The position numbers and the translations under genes are program-made. Shown one piece after another: positions 26,536 to 35,085 of a stretch of 64,000 bases of DNA. The DNA is from Christiangramia gaetbulicola. Its GTDB lineage: Bacteria; Bacteroidota; Bacteroidia; Flavobacteriales; Flavobacteriaceae. Location: contig NZ_QBKQ01000002.1 of assembly GCF_003054225.1 (NCBI RefSeq), positions 496,001 to 560,000 on the forward strand. The letters are read 5' to 3'. The notes beneath the pieces are model-generated. The model was not told the DNA's origin, made no database searches, and saw only the letters and a program-made list of their open reading frames with translations. Position 1 is the first letter of the stretch; each line of letters starts with the position of its first letter.

Positions 26536-27243
26536 TCAATTAACTTGTTTTGTTTGTTCTTTCATTTTCAGTTTTCCGGTACTAATTAATTCAGGCAGAT
26601 GCTCATTAAACCACTTGAAGCGATTTATGATCATTATATGGGTACCTCCTTTAACTTCAATGGCACCCTGAATATTTTTCATAGGAAACACTTCATCCCG
26701 GTCACCATGAATATGTATCACCTTCTCATCTGGCTTATCACATTTCCAGTTCACCATATTTTTTATGGCCCAATTGAGATATTGCTTATCTGTGATTGAA
26801 ATATATTGTTTGTATAATCTGGCTCTCTTCTTCAGAAAATCCCCTACGGCAACCTTTTCAAAATAATCCACGTAATCTGCCAAACCCGTGGGGATCAATT
26901 TAAACAGGCCTGTTTTCGAGGCAAACTTCATCCGGGGCGGTAATTCATCGGTACATTTTACACTGGAAATAATTATAAGCCGCTCTACATCTGTGTACTT
27001 AGCCATTTCCTGTACAATTACCCCGCCAAAAGAAACGCCTATAAGTACAGGTTCAGGATGTTTAACATATCGAAGTATTCTTTTGGCATAATCCTGAAGG
27101 CTTTCGTCTGCTTCAGGAATTTCCCATTTTAAAGGATGGACCTTAAATTTATCTTCCGGAAGCGAAATATTTTCAAAGATCGCAGAATCTGCTGCCATTC
27201 CTGGCATTAAATATACATGGGTAAGCTCTTGGTCCTGTTTCAT
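26536..27243 (-). CDS. Alpha/beta hydrolase
   Basis: A 235-residue cytoplasmic protein. I chose the ATG at 27243, which gives MKQDQELTHVYLMPGMAADS; the frame is open to 27294 but that extension is unlike family N-termini. The nucleophile elbow is GVSFGG (Ser in PVLIGVSFGGVIVQEMAK). A late Asp (HGDRDEVFP) and a His (KGGTHIMI) complete the triad. The substrate is unknown. It is probably co-transcribed with the lytic transglycosylase gene. Confidence 0.87.
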   Translation of the reverse strand: MKQDQELTHVYLMPGMAADSAIFENISLPEDKFKVHPLKWEIPEADESLQDYAKRILRYVKHPEPVLIGVSFGGVIVQEMAKYTDVERLIIISSVKCTDELPPRMKFASKTGLFKLIPTGLADYVDYFEKVAVGDFLKKRARLYKQYISITDKQYLNWAIKNMVNWKCDKPDEKVIHIHGDRDEVFPMKNIQGAIEVKGGTHIMIINRFKWFNEHLPELISTGKLKMKEQTKQVN

Positions 27244-27344
27244 TTTAACATGTATATAACAAAGAATGCTGGCATTTAGTTGTAAATTTAACAATCAAAA
27301 TTACTGCATAATACTTGACTTTCAAATTTACCAAGCCACAAAAA

Positions 27345-28058
27345 ATGGAAAAAGTATTTCATCCTGCCGATTCGCGGGGTAAGGCCAACTACGGCTGGCT
27401 AAACGCTAATTATTCTTTCAGCTTTGCTAATTTTTTTGATCCCAAAAAAGTCCAGTTCGGGCTATTAAGGGTTCTTAATGACGACCATGTAAAGCCTGGA
27501 ATGGGCTTTGGCACTCACCCTCATCAAAATATGGAAATTATTTCTATTCCCTTAAAGGGCGAGATAAGACACAAAGATTCCATGGATCATACCGAGGTGA
27601 TCAAAGCTGGCGAAGTACAGGTAATGAGTGCCGGGACCGGAGTAGAGCATAGTGAATTCAATTCTTCAAATGAGGAACTGAATATGCTACAGATCTGGAT
27701 CTTTCCCGAAAAGAATGGATTGGAACCTAGATATGACCAGAAAGATTTCTCAGGTCTTATGAAAGAAAACCAGCTTGTTAATGTGGTTTCTCCAAGATCT
27801 GATCAATCTGAAAACTCTCTTTTCATCAATCAGCAAGCCTATTTACATTTAGGCGATTTTGATACTGGCAGGAAAATTGAGTATGAACTAAAAAAAGAAA
27901 AACACGGGGTTTATGTATTCCTTATCGAAGGTGAAGCCAATATAGCTGATGCGTCTCTAAAGAAACGCGATGCTATTGGAATTTGGAATACGAATAAGTT
28001 CTCGATGGAGTTCAAAAAACCTTCAAAGGTGCTTCTTATTGAAGTGCCCATGAATTAA
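27345..28058 (+). CDS. Pirin family bicupin protein
   Basis: A 237-residue protein with two cupin barrels. I chose ATG 27345 (MEKVFHPADSRGKANYGW), the usual pirin start, over TTG 27315. The N-terminal cupin holds the metal-binding motif GFGTHPHQNMEIISIPLKGE and HSEFNSS, with His/Glu ligands. Pirins bind iron and some are quercetinases, but function in bacteria varies. The gene precedes a small GNAT-like gene by 11 bases, so the two are likely co-transcribed. Confidence 0.92.
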   Translation: MEKVFHPADSRGKANYGWLNANYSFSFANFFDPKKVQFGLLRVLNDDHVKPGMGFGTHPHQNMEIISIPLKGEIRHKDSMDHTEVIKAGEVQVMSAGTGVEHSEFNSSNEELNMLQIWIFPEKNGLEPRYDQKDFSGLMKENQLVNVVSPRSDQSENSLFINQQAYLHLGDFDTGRKIEYELKKEKHGVYVFLIEGEANIADASLKKRDAIGIWNTNKFSMEFKKPSKVLLIEVPMN

Positions 28059-28069
28059 AATTTAAAGAA

Positions 28070-28366
28070 ATGAGCAAGGAAGATTTAGTAATTACAGACA
28101 ATGAGTTTCAAAGGCAATTTGAAACAACCATTAATGACACTTTAGCCACCATCGAATATTCTCAACAGGAAAGGAAGATCTTTCTAACAAAAATGAGAAT
28201 GCCAGAGGGCACCGAACACAGACAGGAAGACTTTATCATTGCGGTACTTGCTGAAATTAAAGAAAGAAATACAAGTGTAGTACCTACAAGTCCAGAAATT
28301 GCCGGTTTTATGAGAAAAAACCGAAGAAAGTATAAAGAACTTCTTCCGGTAGGCATGAATATTTAA
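28070..28366 (+). CDS. Small YjdJ-like GNAT domain protein
   Basis: A 98-residue protein whose pattern NEFQRQFETTINDTLATIEY, then KIFLTKMRMPEG, then VVPTSPEIAGFMRKN fits the short YjdJ-type acetyltransferase-like domain. The normal glycine-rich acetyl-CoA loop (after the beta-strand VPxxxxGxGIG) is replaced by EHRQEDFI, so catalysis is doubtful. It follows the pirin gene by 11 bases. Its stop TAA overlaps the stop of the converging mtaB in TTAA. Confidence 0.72.
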   Translation: MSKEDLVITDNEFQRQFETTINDTLATIEYSQQERKIFLTKMRMPEGTEHRQEDFIIAVLAEIKERNTSVVPTSPEIAGFMRKNRRKYKELLPVGMNI

Positions 28367-29694
28367 ACTGCCACTGCTGCTGGTACCTCTTCAAACCTAA
28401 CCAGCCCGTCCTCATCTATTTCAGTTAATTTAATTTTCTGAAGGGTATTCACTTTACCCGGATCCCAGGGAGCCTTAACTTTCACGTAATTTTCTGTAAA
28501 TCCGTGAATATAGCCTTCCTTATTTTCACCTTCAAAAAGAACCGTAAAGGTATTCCCTAACTGACTTTCATAAAAGGCACGTCGCTTTTTAGCTGAAAGA
28601 CCACGAAGCATCTTACTTCTTTTCTTACGAACTTTTTGAGAAACCACCCCTTCCATTTCTGCAGCCGGAGTATTATCCCTTTCTGAATATGTAAAAACAT
28701 GGAGATAAGAAATATCCAGTTCATTCAGGAAATTATATGTTTCAAGGAAATGCTCATCTGTCTCTCCAGGAAAACCGACTATCACATCCACACCTATGCA
28801 CGCATGAGGCATCACCTCCCTGATTCTGCTAACCCTGTCTACATATAGGTCACTCATATATCTTCTACGCATGAGCTTTAAGATCTCATCGCTTCCACTT
28901 TGAAGCGGAATATGGAAATGAGGTACAAACGTCCTGCTTTGGGAAACAAAATCTATGGTCTCGTTCTTAAGCAAGTTAGGCTCTATGGAAGAGATCCTTA
29001 ACCTCTCTATCCCATCAACTTCATCCAGCGCCTTTACCAGGTCTAAAAAGGTATGCTCGTGTTTTTTATTCCCGAATTCTCCTTTACCATAATCCCCGAT
29101 ATTAACCCCGGTAAGAACGATCTCTTTAATTCCCTGCTGCGAGATCTCTGCAGCATTATTCAATACATTCTCGAGCTTATCACTTCTAGAGATTCCACGG
29201 GCCAAGGGAATTGTACAATAGGTACATTTATAATCGCAGCCGTCCTGAACTTTCAGAAATGCCCGCGTACGATCACCTATGGAATAAGAACCTACATAAA
29301 AATCGGCCTCGTTGATCTCACAGGAGTGTACTTCGCCATGATCATTTTTACTAAGATCGTTCAGGTAATCTGTGATCTTAAATTTTTCGGTCGCACCAAG
29401 AACAAGGTCCACTCCATCTACTGCCGCCAGTTCTTCAGGTTTCAACTGCGCATAACATCCAACCGCAATAAGAAATGCATCCTCATTTGCCTTTTGTGCA
29501 TGCTTTACTATGGTCTTAAAACGTTTGTCTGCATTTTCGGTTACAGAACAGGTATTGATTACATATATATCTGCCTTTTCTGAAAAATCTACTCTTTCAA
29601 ACCCTTCATTTTCAAAAGACCTTGCTATAGTTGATGTTTCAGAAAAATTGAGCTTACAACCCAATGTATAAAATGCGACTTTCTTAGCGTTCAT
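28363..29694 (-). CDS. mtaB: tRNA-2-methylthio-N6-threonylcarbamoyladenosine37 methylthiotransferase MtaB
   Basis: A 443-residue radical-SAM enzyme that methylthiolates t6A37 of tRNA. The N-terminal UPF0004 domain carries Cys13, Cys49 and Cys80 for one iron-sulfur cluster, and the radical SAM motif C153-x3-C157-x2-C160 (CDYKCTYC) binds the other. A TRAM-type RNA-binding domain is at the end. The motif spacing fits MtaB better than MiaB or RimO. It overlaps the converging GNAT-like gene by four bases. A TATCTTTG -7 box lies at the complement of 29733-29740. Confidence 0.93.
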   Translation of the reverse strand: MNAKKVAFYTLGCKLNFSETSTIARSFENEGFERVDFSEKADIYVINTCSVTENADKRFKTIVKHAQKANEDAFLIAVGCYAQLKPEELAAVDGVDLVLGATEKFKITDYLNDLSKNDHGEVHSCEINEADFYVGSYSIGDRTRAFLKVQDGCDYKCTYCTIPLARGISRSDKLENVLNNAAEISQQGIKEIVLTGVNIGDYGKGEFGNKKHEHTFLDLVKALDEVDGIERLRISSIEPNLLKNETIDFVSQSRTFVPHFHIPLQSGSDEILKLMRRRYMSDLYVDRVSRIREVMPHACIGVDVIVGFPGETDEHFLETYNFLNELDISYLHVFTYSERDNTPAAEMEGVVSQKVRKKRSKMLRGLSAKKRRAFYESQLGNTFTVLFEGENKEGYIHGFTENYVKVKAPWDPGKVNTLQKIKLTEIDEDGLVRFEEVPAAVAV

Positions 29695-29732
29695 AATCCC
29701 TCATTTAAGATCCAACCCCGAGAACGGGGCTG

Positions 29733-29740
29733 CAAAGATA
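29733..29740 (-). promoter_or_regulatory. -7 promoter element before mtaB
   Basis: TATCTTTG on the minus strand fits TAnnTTTG and lies about 40 bases before the mtaB start; the leader between contains a CCCCG/CGGGG hairpin at 29717-29729. No clear -33 box. Confidence 0.45.
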
Positions 29741-29858
29741 CCAGTTTAAAATGTTTCTGTAAAATGCAGCAGGTAATCTAATTAAAAGAGCCTGTGAAAC
29801 TTATAAGAATATTGCGCAATTTTTCGTATATTCAAGCTCTTTTTTAGACAGGAACATT

Positions 29859-30104
29859 ATGGATTTTGGCCGCGCAAATCCCGCCAACATGGATTTCGAA
29901 AACAAAGCGAAGAACCCCGCTTTAAATAATTCTGAAAGAAAATTCAAGGGGATCATGCAGAGAAGCCGCATTACCGAGGAAGATCTTGAACAATTCCGCC
30001 AACAGATCATTGCTACCCATAAAAAAAAGCATTACAGAGTTCTACTGATCTCTGCAATACTTTTTATCTGTCTTATTCTATTGGTTGCCCTTCTTAAATT
30101 TTAG
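29859..30104 (+). CDS. Small single-pass membrane protein
   Basis: An 81-residue protein I do not recognise. The first ~55 residues are soluble and charged (RSRITEEDLEQFRQQIIATH), followed by a basic stretch KKKHYR and one membrane helix at ~60-79 reaching the C-terminus, so it is probably tail-anchored with the N-terminus in the cytoplasm. It converges on the GlmU-like gene and shares a 4-base TTAG stop overlap with it. Confidence 0.65.
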   Translation: MDFGRANPANMDFENKAKNPALNNSERKFKGIMQRSRITEEDLEQFRQQIIATHKKKHYRVLLISAILFICLILLVALLKF

Positions 30105-31276
30105 GCTTTCCTCCATTTCGCCGAGTACTCAAAAGCGTATTTTAATATATCGCGGTCATGTTGGGTTAACTCAACATTACGCCTCTTCAACACCAATTCC
30201 ATTGTCTCTAATGCCTTCTCGAGTTTATAAGTAGTTGTACCTGCACTACCTCCCCAGCTAAACCCGGGAATAAAATTTCTTGGAAAACCACTACCAAAGA
30301 TATTAGCACTTACTCCAACTACGGTACCTGTGTTGAACATGGTGTTAATACCACATTTGCTATGATCACCCATAATTAGTCCACAGAACTGTAATCCCGT
30401 TCTGGCAAAATTCTCGGTATTATAATTCCACAACCTTACCTCGGCGTAGTTATTTTTAAGATTGGAGTTATTGGAATCTGCTCCTATATTACACCACTCA
30501 CCAAGAACAGAATTACCCAGGAATCCATCATGACCTTTATTCGAATTCTGGAAGAAAACTGAATTGTTTACCTCTCCCCCAACTTTACAATAAGGACCAA
30601 CCGTAGTTGGACCGTAGATCTTTGCTCCCATTTTAATGATAGCACCCTGGCAGACAGCAAAAGGCCCTCTAATAAGGGAACCTTCCATGATCGTAGCATT
30701 CTTACCTATATAAATAGTACCAGAAGATGCATTAAGAGAACAATTTTCCACCTCTGCTCCTTCTTCTATAAAAATGTTCTCTGCAGCCTTGACAAAATTA
30801 GAATGAGGTATTTCTGCAGATTGCCGGTCTTTGGTGATATAATCAAAATCAAGACTTATAGCTTCTCCGTTCTTCGAAAAAATATCCCAGGTATTATCTA
30901 CCGTTAAAATCTCTTCTTCGAAATTTATAGTTTCCAGGGAAGAAATATCAACTTCTTCTTCTCCGTTTTGAAAGTAAGCAAGTAGCCTGTCGCCTTTTAC
31001 CAGCTTTTCGTTCGGCTTTAGAGCTATAATTTTTTCAACCAGACTTTCAGTGGGAATAACAGATGAATCTATAAAAACATTCTTTTCAGATAGTTTTAAT
31101 GGCCATTTTCCGGAAAGATGATCTTCTGTCTTCGTTGAAGTTTTCGCTTCCAGAAAAGCCTCCCATTTCTCTCTTATGGTAAGTATCCCGATCCTAATAT
31201 CTGCTACGGGTCTGGTAAAAGTAAAAGGAAGCAGGTCATTTTTTGAAGGACCATCAAAAAGAATATAATTCATCAT
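30101..31276 (-). CDS. GlmU-like sugar-nucleotidyltransferase family protein
   Basis: A 391-residue protein with an N-terminal region that begins MNYILFDGPSKNDLLPFTFT and a C-terminal left-handed beta-helix (~175-335) of hexapeptide repeats (IYIGKNATIMEGSLIRGPFA, IIKMGAKIYGPTTVGPYCKV). The N-terminal half lacks the typical LAAGxGTRM nucleotidyltransferase loop and reads as a degenerate copy. Bacteroidota carry this family as putative sugar nucleotidyltransferases, but activity is unproved. It lies downstream of rpmE2 beyond a terminator. Confidence 0.85.
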   Translation of the reverse strand: MMNYILFDGPSKNDLLPFTFTRPVADIRIGILTIREKWEAFLEAKTSTKTEDHLSGKWPLKLSEKNVFIDSSVIPTESLVEKIIALKPNEKLVKGDRLLAYFQNGEEEVDISSLETINFEEEILTVDNTWDIFSKNGEAISLDFDYITKDRQSAEIPHSNFVKAAENIFIEEGAEVENCSLNASSGTIYIGKNATIMEGSLIRGPFAVCQGAIIKMGAKIYGPTTVGPYCKVGGEVNNSVFFQNSNKGHDGFLGNSVLGEWCNIGADSNNSNLKNNYAEVRLWNYNTENFARTGLQFCGLIMGDHSKCGINTMFNTGTVVGVSANIFGSGFPRNFIPGFSWGGSAGTTTYKLEKALETMELVLKRRNVELTQHDRDILKYAFEYSAKWRKA

Positions 31277-31344
31277 TTTTGAAATTTTGTCAAAATTAAT
31301 AGTTCCTGAAGAACTTTCAATTATCTATATACTTAAATCAACAA

Positions 31345-31372
31345 CGTAAAAAAGCCGCTAAAGAGCGGCTTT
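31345..31372 (-). terminator. Terminator after rpmE2
   Basis: A 9-bp stem AAAGCCGCT/AGCGGCTTT (31351-31359 and 31364-31372) with a four-base loop and a T run on the minus strand lies just after the L31 stop. Confidence 0.88.
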
Positions 31373-31398
31373 GTATATCTATAAAAAACAGGAAAAAA

Positions 31399-31653
31399 TT
31401 ATTTTTTCTTGAATTTTGAGTATTTGTTCTTGAATTTATCAATTCTACCAGCACTATCCACAAGCTTAGTCTGCCCTGTGTAGTATGGGTGAGAAGTTCT
31501 GGAAATTTCCAGTTTTACCAACGGGTACTCTGTTCCGTCAACTTCAATACTTTCTTTTGTCTTTGCTGTAGACTTTGTAATAAATACATCTTCATTAGAC
31601 ATATCTTTAAAAGCTACCAGTCTATAATTTTCCGGATGGATTCCCTGCTTCAT
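31399..31653 (-). CDS. rpmE2: Ribosomal protein L31, type B
   Basis: An 84-residue 50S protein. MKQGIHPENYRLVAFKDMS, then SHPYYTGQTKLVDSAGRIDK and a basic tail are the L31B pattern. No CxxC zinc motif is present, so this is the zinc-independent type, which in many bacteria replaces the zinc form under zinc limitation. A consensus promoter lies upstream and a terminator follows, so it is monocistronic. Confidence 0.97.
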   Translation of the reverse strand: MKQGIHPENYRLVAFKDMSNEDVFITKSTAKTKESIEVDGTEYPLVKLEISRTSHPYYTGQTKLVDSAGRIDKFKNKYSKFKKK

Positions 31654-31680
31654 CGCTTTGATCTTTTAATTTTCGAGGTG

Positions 31681-31711
31681 CAAATTTAATTAATAAGTTC
31701 TTATGAACAAA
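31681..31711 (-). promoter_or_regulatory. rpmE2 promoter
   Basis: On the minus strand TTTG (complement of 31708-31711) and TAAATTTG (complement of 31681-31688) are 19 bases apart, matching the Bacteroidota consensus and the rpmH promoter. Confidence 0.83.
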
Positions 31712-31757
31712 CAAATTTACAAAAACTTTTTCTTGAATTTAGAATGTAACGTTTTCC

Positions 31758-31765
31758 TATATTTG
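31758..31765 (+). promoter_or_regulatory. -7 promoter element before the DUF4199 gene
   Basis: TATATTTG fits TAnnTTTG, with TTCTTG about 22 bases upstream as a likely -33 box. The gene start is 37 bases downstream. Confidence 0.6.
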
Positions 31766-31802
31766 TTAACTAACTGCTAAACTAATCAAACTTCAATTAA
31801 TA

Positions 31803-32321
31803 ATGGACAATTCTCCTTCAATTAAACCAATTGCCTATACTTATGGGCTATTGCTTGCCGCCTATTCTATTTTAGTGCTTGTTTTAATCTATGCTTTTAA
31901 CATCTCACAGGATAACTGGGTTATTGGCGTTGTAAACATTGTTGTTAGCATTACGGTTTTAGTATTAGCTATAAATAACTACAAGTCCAAGAACAATAAT
32001 TACCTGAGCATAAAGGAAGCCTTAAAGGTTGGATTGGCCACAGCAGCTGTAAGCGGACTTGTTGCAGCGATCTACGCCTACATTCATTATAGTTTTGTTT
32101 ATCCGGAATTCATTGAGATCGTTAAGGAAACATCCTATCAGAATATGTCAGATCAGGGTATGAGCGATAAGCAAATAAGCGACGCAATGGCCATGACCGA
32201 TTTCACCATGAAACCATGGTTTTTTGCAACAATGACCCTGGTATCAAGTTTATTCTTTGGATTACTTATATCTTTGATCGCTGGAGCAATCATGAAAAAG
32301 CAAGATCCTGCTCTGGGATAG
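31803..32321 (+). CDS. DUF4199 family membrane protein
   Basis: A 172-residue integral membrane protein with four hydrophobic helices (~14-32, 38-57, 76-97 and 141-163). The loop SIKEALKVGLATAAVSGLVA and the ending LLISLIAGAIMKKQDP are typical of DUF4199, found throughout Flavobacteriia. It precedes a GT2 glycosyltransferase gene by 14 bases, and DUF4199 next to such transferases is a recurring arrangement, so an accessory role in lipid or glycan transfer is possible but unproved. Confidence 0.87.
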   Translation: MDNSPSIKPIAYTYGLLLAAYSILVLVLIYAFNISQDNWVIGVVNIVVSITVLVLAINNYKSKNNNYLSIKEALKVGLATAAVSGLVAAIYAYIHYSFVYPEFIEIVKETSYQNMSDQGMSDKQISDAMAMTDFTMKPWFFATMTLVSSLFFGLLISLIAGAIMKKQDPALG

Positions 32322-32335
32322 GTAAAGCATAAATT

Positions 32336-33295
32336 ATGCAGATATCGGTAGTTATACCACTTTTAAACGAGGAACAATCTCTTGTAGAATTATATAATTG
32401 GATCGTAAAAGTTTTACGGTCCAATTCCTTTTCTTATGAAATTATATTCATAGATGACGGGAGTACCGATGGCTCCTGGCGAACCATTGAGGCATTATCT
32501 GAAAATGATGACCGTGTAAAAGGCATTCGTTTTAACCGGAATTATGGAAAATCACAGGCTCTTCATGCTGGTTTTTTAAAAGCCGAGGGCGATGTGGTTA
32601 TCACCATGGATGCCGATCTTCAGGATAATCCGGAAGAGATTCCGGAGCTTTATGATATGATCATAAAAGATGAAAATGACCTGGTTTCCGGATGGAAAAA
32701 GAAGCGATACGATAATGTGCTCACCAAGAACCTCCCTTCAAAACTTTTCAATGCCGCAGCCCGGAAAACTTCCGGAGTAAAATTGCATGATTTTAATTGC
32801 GGATTGAAGGCTTACCGTAAAGAAGTGATCAAGAATATAGATGTTTACGGCGAAATGCACAGGTATATTCCTGTTCTTGCAAAAAATGCAGGTTTTTACA
32901 GGATCACCGAAAAAGAAGTACAACACCAGGCCCGTAAATACGGTACCACCAAATTTGGGGTCAATCGTTTCATCTATGGATTTTTAGACCTAATAAGCAT
33001 CTGGTTCCTTTCTAAATTCGGAAGAAGACCTATGCATCTTTTTGGAGCACTTGGTGTGTTGATGTTCATTATTGGTTTTGTCACTGCCGGCTGGATAGGC
33101 CTTTCAAAACTATACAAATTATACCATGGCATCCCTAACATCCTGGTAGTAGATAACCCCTGGTTCTATATAGCTCTTATTGTAATGGTTATAGGAACCC
33201 AGTTTTTTCTTGCGGGTTTCCTTGGGGAACTAATCCTGAGATCAAAACGCGATAAGGAACGTTACCTAATAAAGAAAACCACTCCTAATATTTAG
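32336..33295 (+). CDS. Polyprenol-phosphate glycosyltransferase, GT2 / DPM1-GtrB-like
   Basis: A 319-residue enzyme. The GT-A domain (~1-230) has FIDDGSTDGSW at 38-48, the metal-binding TMDADLQDNPEE motif and the acceptor region GLKAYRKEV. Two membrane helices follow (~235-258 and ~275-297), as in GtrB and related undecaprenyl-phosphate glycosyltransferases. It would load a sugar from a nucleotide donor onto a polyprenyl phosphate on the inner membrane. It is probably co-transcribed with the DUF4199 gene. Confidence 0.92.
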   Translation: MQISVVIPLLNEEQSLVELYNWIVKVLRSNSFSYEIIFIDDGSTDGSWRTIEALSENDDRVKGIRFNRNYGKSQALHAGFLKAEGDVVITMDADLQDNPEEIPELYDMIIKDENDLVSGWKKKRYDNVLTKNLPSKLFNAAARKTSGVKLHDFNCGLKAYRKEVIKNIDVYGEMHRYIPVLAKNAGFYRITEKEVQHQARKYGTTKFGVNRFIYGFLDLISIWFLSKFGRRPMHLFGALGVLMFIIGFVTAGWIGLSKLYKLYHGIPNILVVDNPWFYIALIVMVIGTQFFLAGFLGELILRSKRDKERYLIKKTTPNI

Positions 33296-33316
33296 GAGCA
33301 TTCTGGTTTTAATCAT

Positions 33317-33324
33317 TATTTTTG
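33317..33324 (+). promoter_or_regulatory. -7 promoter element before the phosphohexomutase gene
   Basis: TATTTTTG fits TAnnTTTG and lies 20 bases before the gene start; no -33 box is obvious. Confidence 0.4.
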
Positions 33325-33344
33325 TTCAGCAAAACAATCTAATT

Positions 33345-35075
33345 ATGGCTACTAATAAACCTGAAATTCTTCAGAAGGCTGAAGAATGGCTTACCGATAT
33401 ATTTGACAAAGACACCCGGTCTGAAATTAAAAGACTGATAGACGAGAACCCGAAAGAACTTGAAGAAAGCTTTTACAAGAATGCTGAATTTGGTACCGGT
33501 GGAATGCGTGGTGTCATGGGTGTGGGAACCAACCGCATCAACAAATATACGCTCGGGAAGAACACCCAGGGACTTTCAAATTACCTGAAAGAATCTTTCC
33601 CTAACAAGGAAATTAAAGTAGCTATAGCTTATGATTGCCGTAATAACAGCCAGGAATTGGCCAAAGTTGTGGCCGATGTATTTTCAGCCAATGACATCAA
33701 GGTTTTTCTTTTTTCTGAACTAAGACCAACGCCTGAACTTTCCTTTGCAGTAAAGCACCTGGACTGCCAGTGCGGGATTGTTTTAACCGCAAGTCATAAT
33801 CCACCGGAATACAACGGATATAAAGTGTACTGGGAAGATGGAGGACAATTGGTTCCACCGCAGGATTCAGGATTAATCGATGTAATTAATAATCTTGATT
33901 ACAGCGCTATAAAATTTGATGCGAACGAAGATCTAATCGTAAAAATTGATTCTGAAGTAGATAAGGCTTTTGCAGAAGCTTCAGTTGAAAATGGAAGTTT
34001 CGACACCCCTTCTTCGGCTCGCGAAGACCTAAAGATCGTATTTACTTCTTTACATGGAACTTCGATCACCATGGTTCCAGAAGTATTGGAAAAAGCTGGT
34101 TTTACCAATGTTCATATCGTTGAGGAACAGAGAAAGCCCAACGGGAATTTCCCAACCGTAGAATCTCCAAATCCAGAAGAGCCGGAAGCTTTAAAGATGG
34201 CCCTGGAAATTGCAGATAAAGAAAACGCAGATATTGTTATTGGTACAGATCCAGATTGCGATCGTCTTGGTGTAGCCGTGCGTGATCTTAACGGAAATAT
34301 GATCCTGCTTAACGGTAATCAAACCATGCTGGTTATGACCTGGTTCCTGCTGGAGGAATGGAAAAATTCGAACAAATTAAAAGGAAATGAGTTTGTTGCC
34401 TCTACCATAGTTTCTACCCCAATGCTCAAAAATCTTACCGAGGATTATGGTGTGGAATACAAGGAAGTTCTTACCGGCTTCAAATGGATCGCAAAACTTA
34501 TCAAAGATCATCCTGAATTAGATTTTATTGGTGGTGGTGAAGAAAGTTTTGGTTATATGGTTGGTGACTTTGTAAGAGATAAAGATGCGGTTACAGCTAC
34601 TCTCCTAGCTTGTGAGATCGCTGCGGAAATGAAGGGAGAAGGCAATTCCTTTTATCAAAAATTACTTGAACTTTATACACAATACGGATTATATAAGGAA
34701 GAATTGATCTCCCTGGTTAAGAAAGGTATCGAAGGAGAAAAAGAGATCAAACAAATGTTGATCGACCTTCGTGAAAATCCATGGGAAGAGATCGATGGAG
34801 AAAAGGTTGTTCTCATAGAAGATTATAAATCCTCAGTAGCCAGAAACCTTCTGGATCGGACAGAAAGCAGTATCGATATCCCTAAATCTAATGTACTCAT
34901 CTATTATACTGAAAGCGGAACAAAGATCGCGGCCAGGCCAAGTGGTACTGAGCCTAAGATCAAATTCTACATCAGTGTAAATACAGATCTGGACTCAGTA
35001 GAGAATTACGAGAAAGAAGATCAAAAACTGAGTGAAAAAATTGCCCGAATCAGAAAAGAATTACAACTGGGCTAA
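33345..35075 (+). CDS. Alpha-D-phosphohexomutase (phosphoglucomutase/phosphomannomutase)
   Basis: A 576-residue cytoplasmic enzyme interconverting hexose 1- and 6-phosphates. The phosphoserine loop is TASHNPPEYNG with Ser150. The magnesium loop is GTDPDCDRLGVAV, the sugar-binding loop GGGEESFGYMVGDFV, and the phosphate-binding loop RPSGTEPKIKFY. The length fits the PgcA/PGM2-like subgroup. The product supplies glucose- or mannose-1-phosphate for sugar nucleotides. It is ten bases upstream of the ABC exporter gene. Confidence 0.95.
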   Translation: MATNKPEILQKAEEWLTDIFDKDTRSEIKRLIDENPKELEESFYKNAEFGTGGMRGVMGVGTNRINKYTLGKNTQGLSNYLKESFPNKEIKVAIAYDCRNNSQELAKVVADVFSANDIKVFLFSELRPTPELSFAVKHLDCQCGIVLTASHNPPEYNGYKVYWEDGGQLVPPQDSGLIDVINNLDYSAIKFDANEDLIVKIDSEVDKAFAEASVENGSFDTPSSAREDLKIVFTSLHGTSITMVPEVLEKAGFTNVHIVEEQRKPNGNFPTVESPNPEEPEALKMALEIADKENADIVIGTDPDCDRLGVAVRDLNGNMILLNGNQTMLVMTWFLLEEWKNSNKLKGNEFVASTIVSTPMLKNLTEDYGVEYKEVLTGFKWIAKLIKDHPELDFIGGGEESFGYMVGDFVRDKDAVTATLLACEIAAEMKGEGNSFYQKLLELYTQYGLYKEELISLVKKGIEGEKEIKQMLIDLRENPWEEIDGEKVVLIEDYKSSVARNLLDRTESSIDIPKSNVLIYYTESGTKIAARPSGTEPKIKFYISVNTDLDSVENYEKEDQKLSEKIARIRKELQLG

Positions 35076-35085
35076 CTATTATTAA

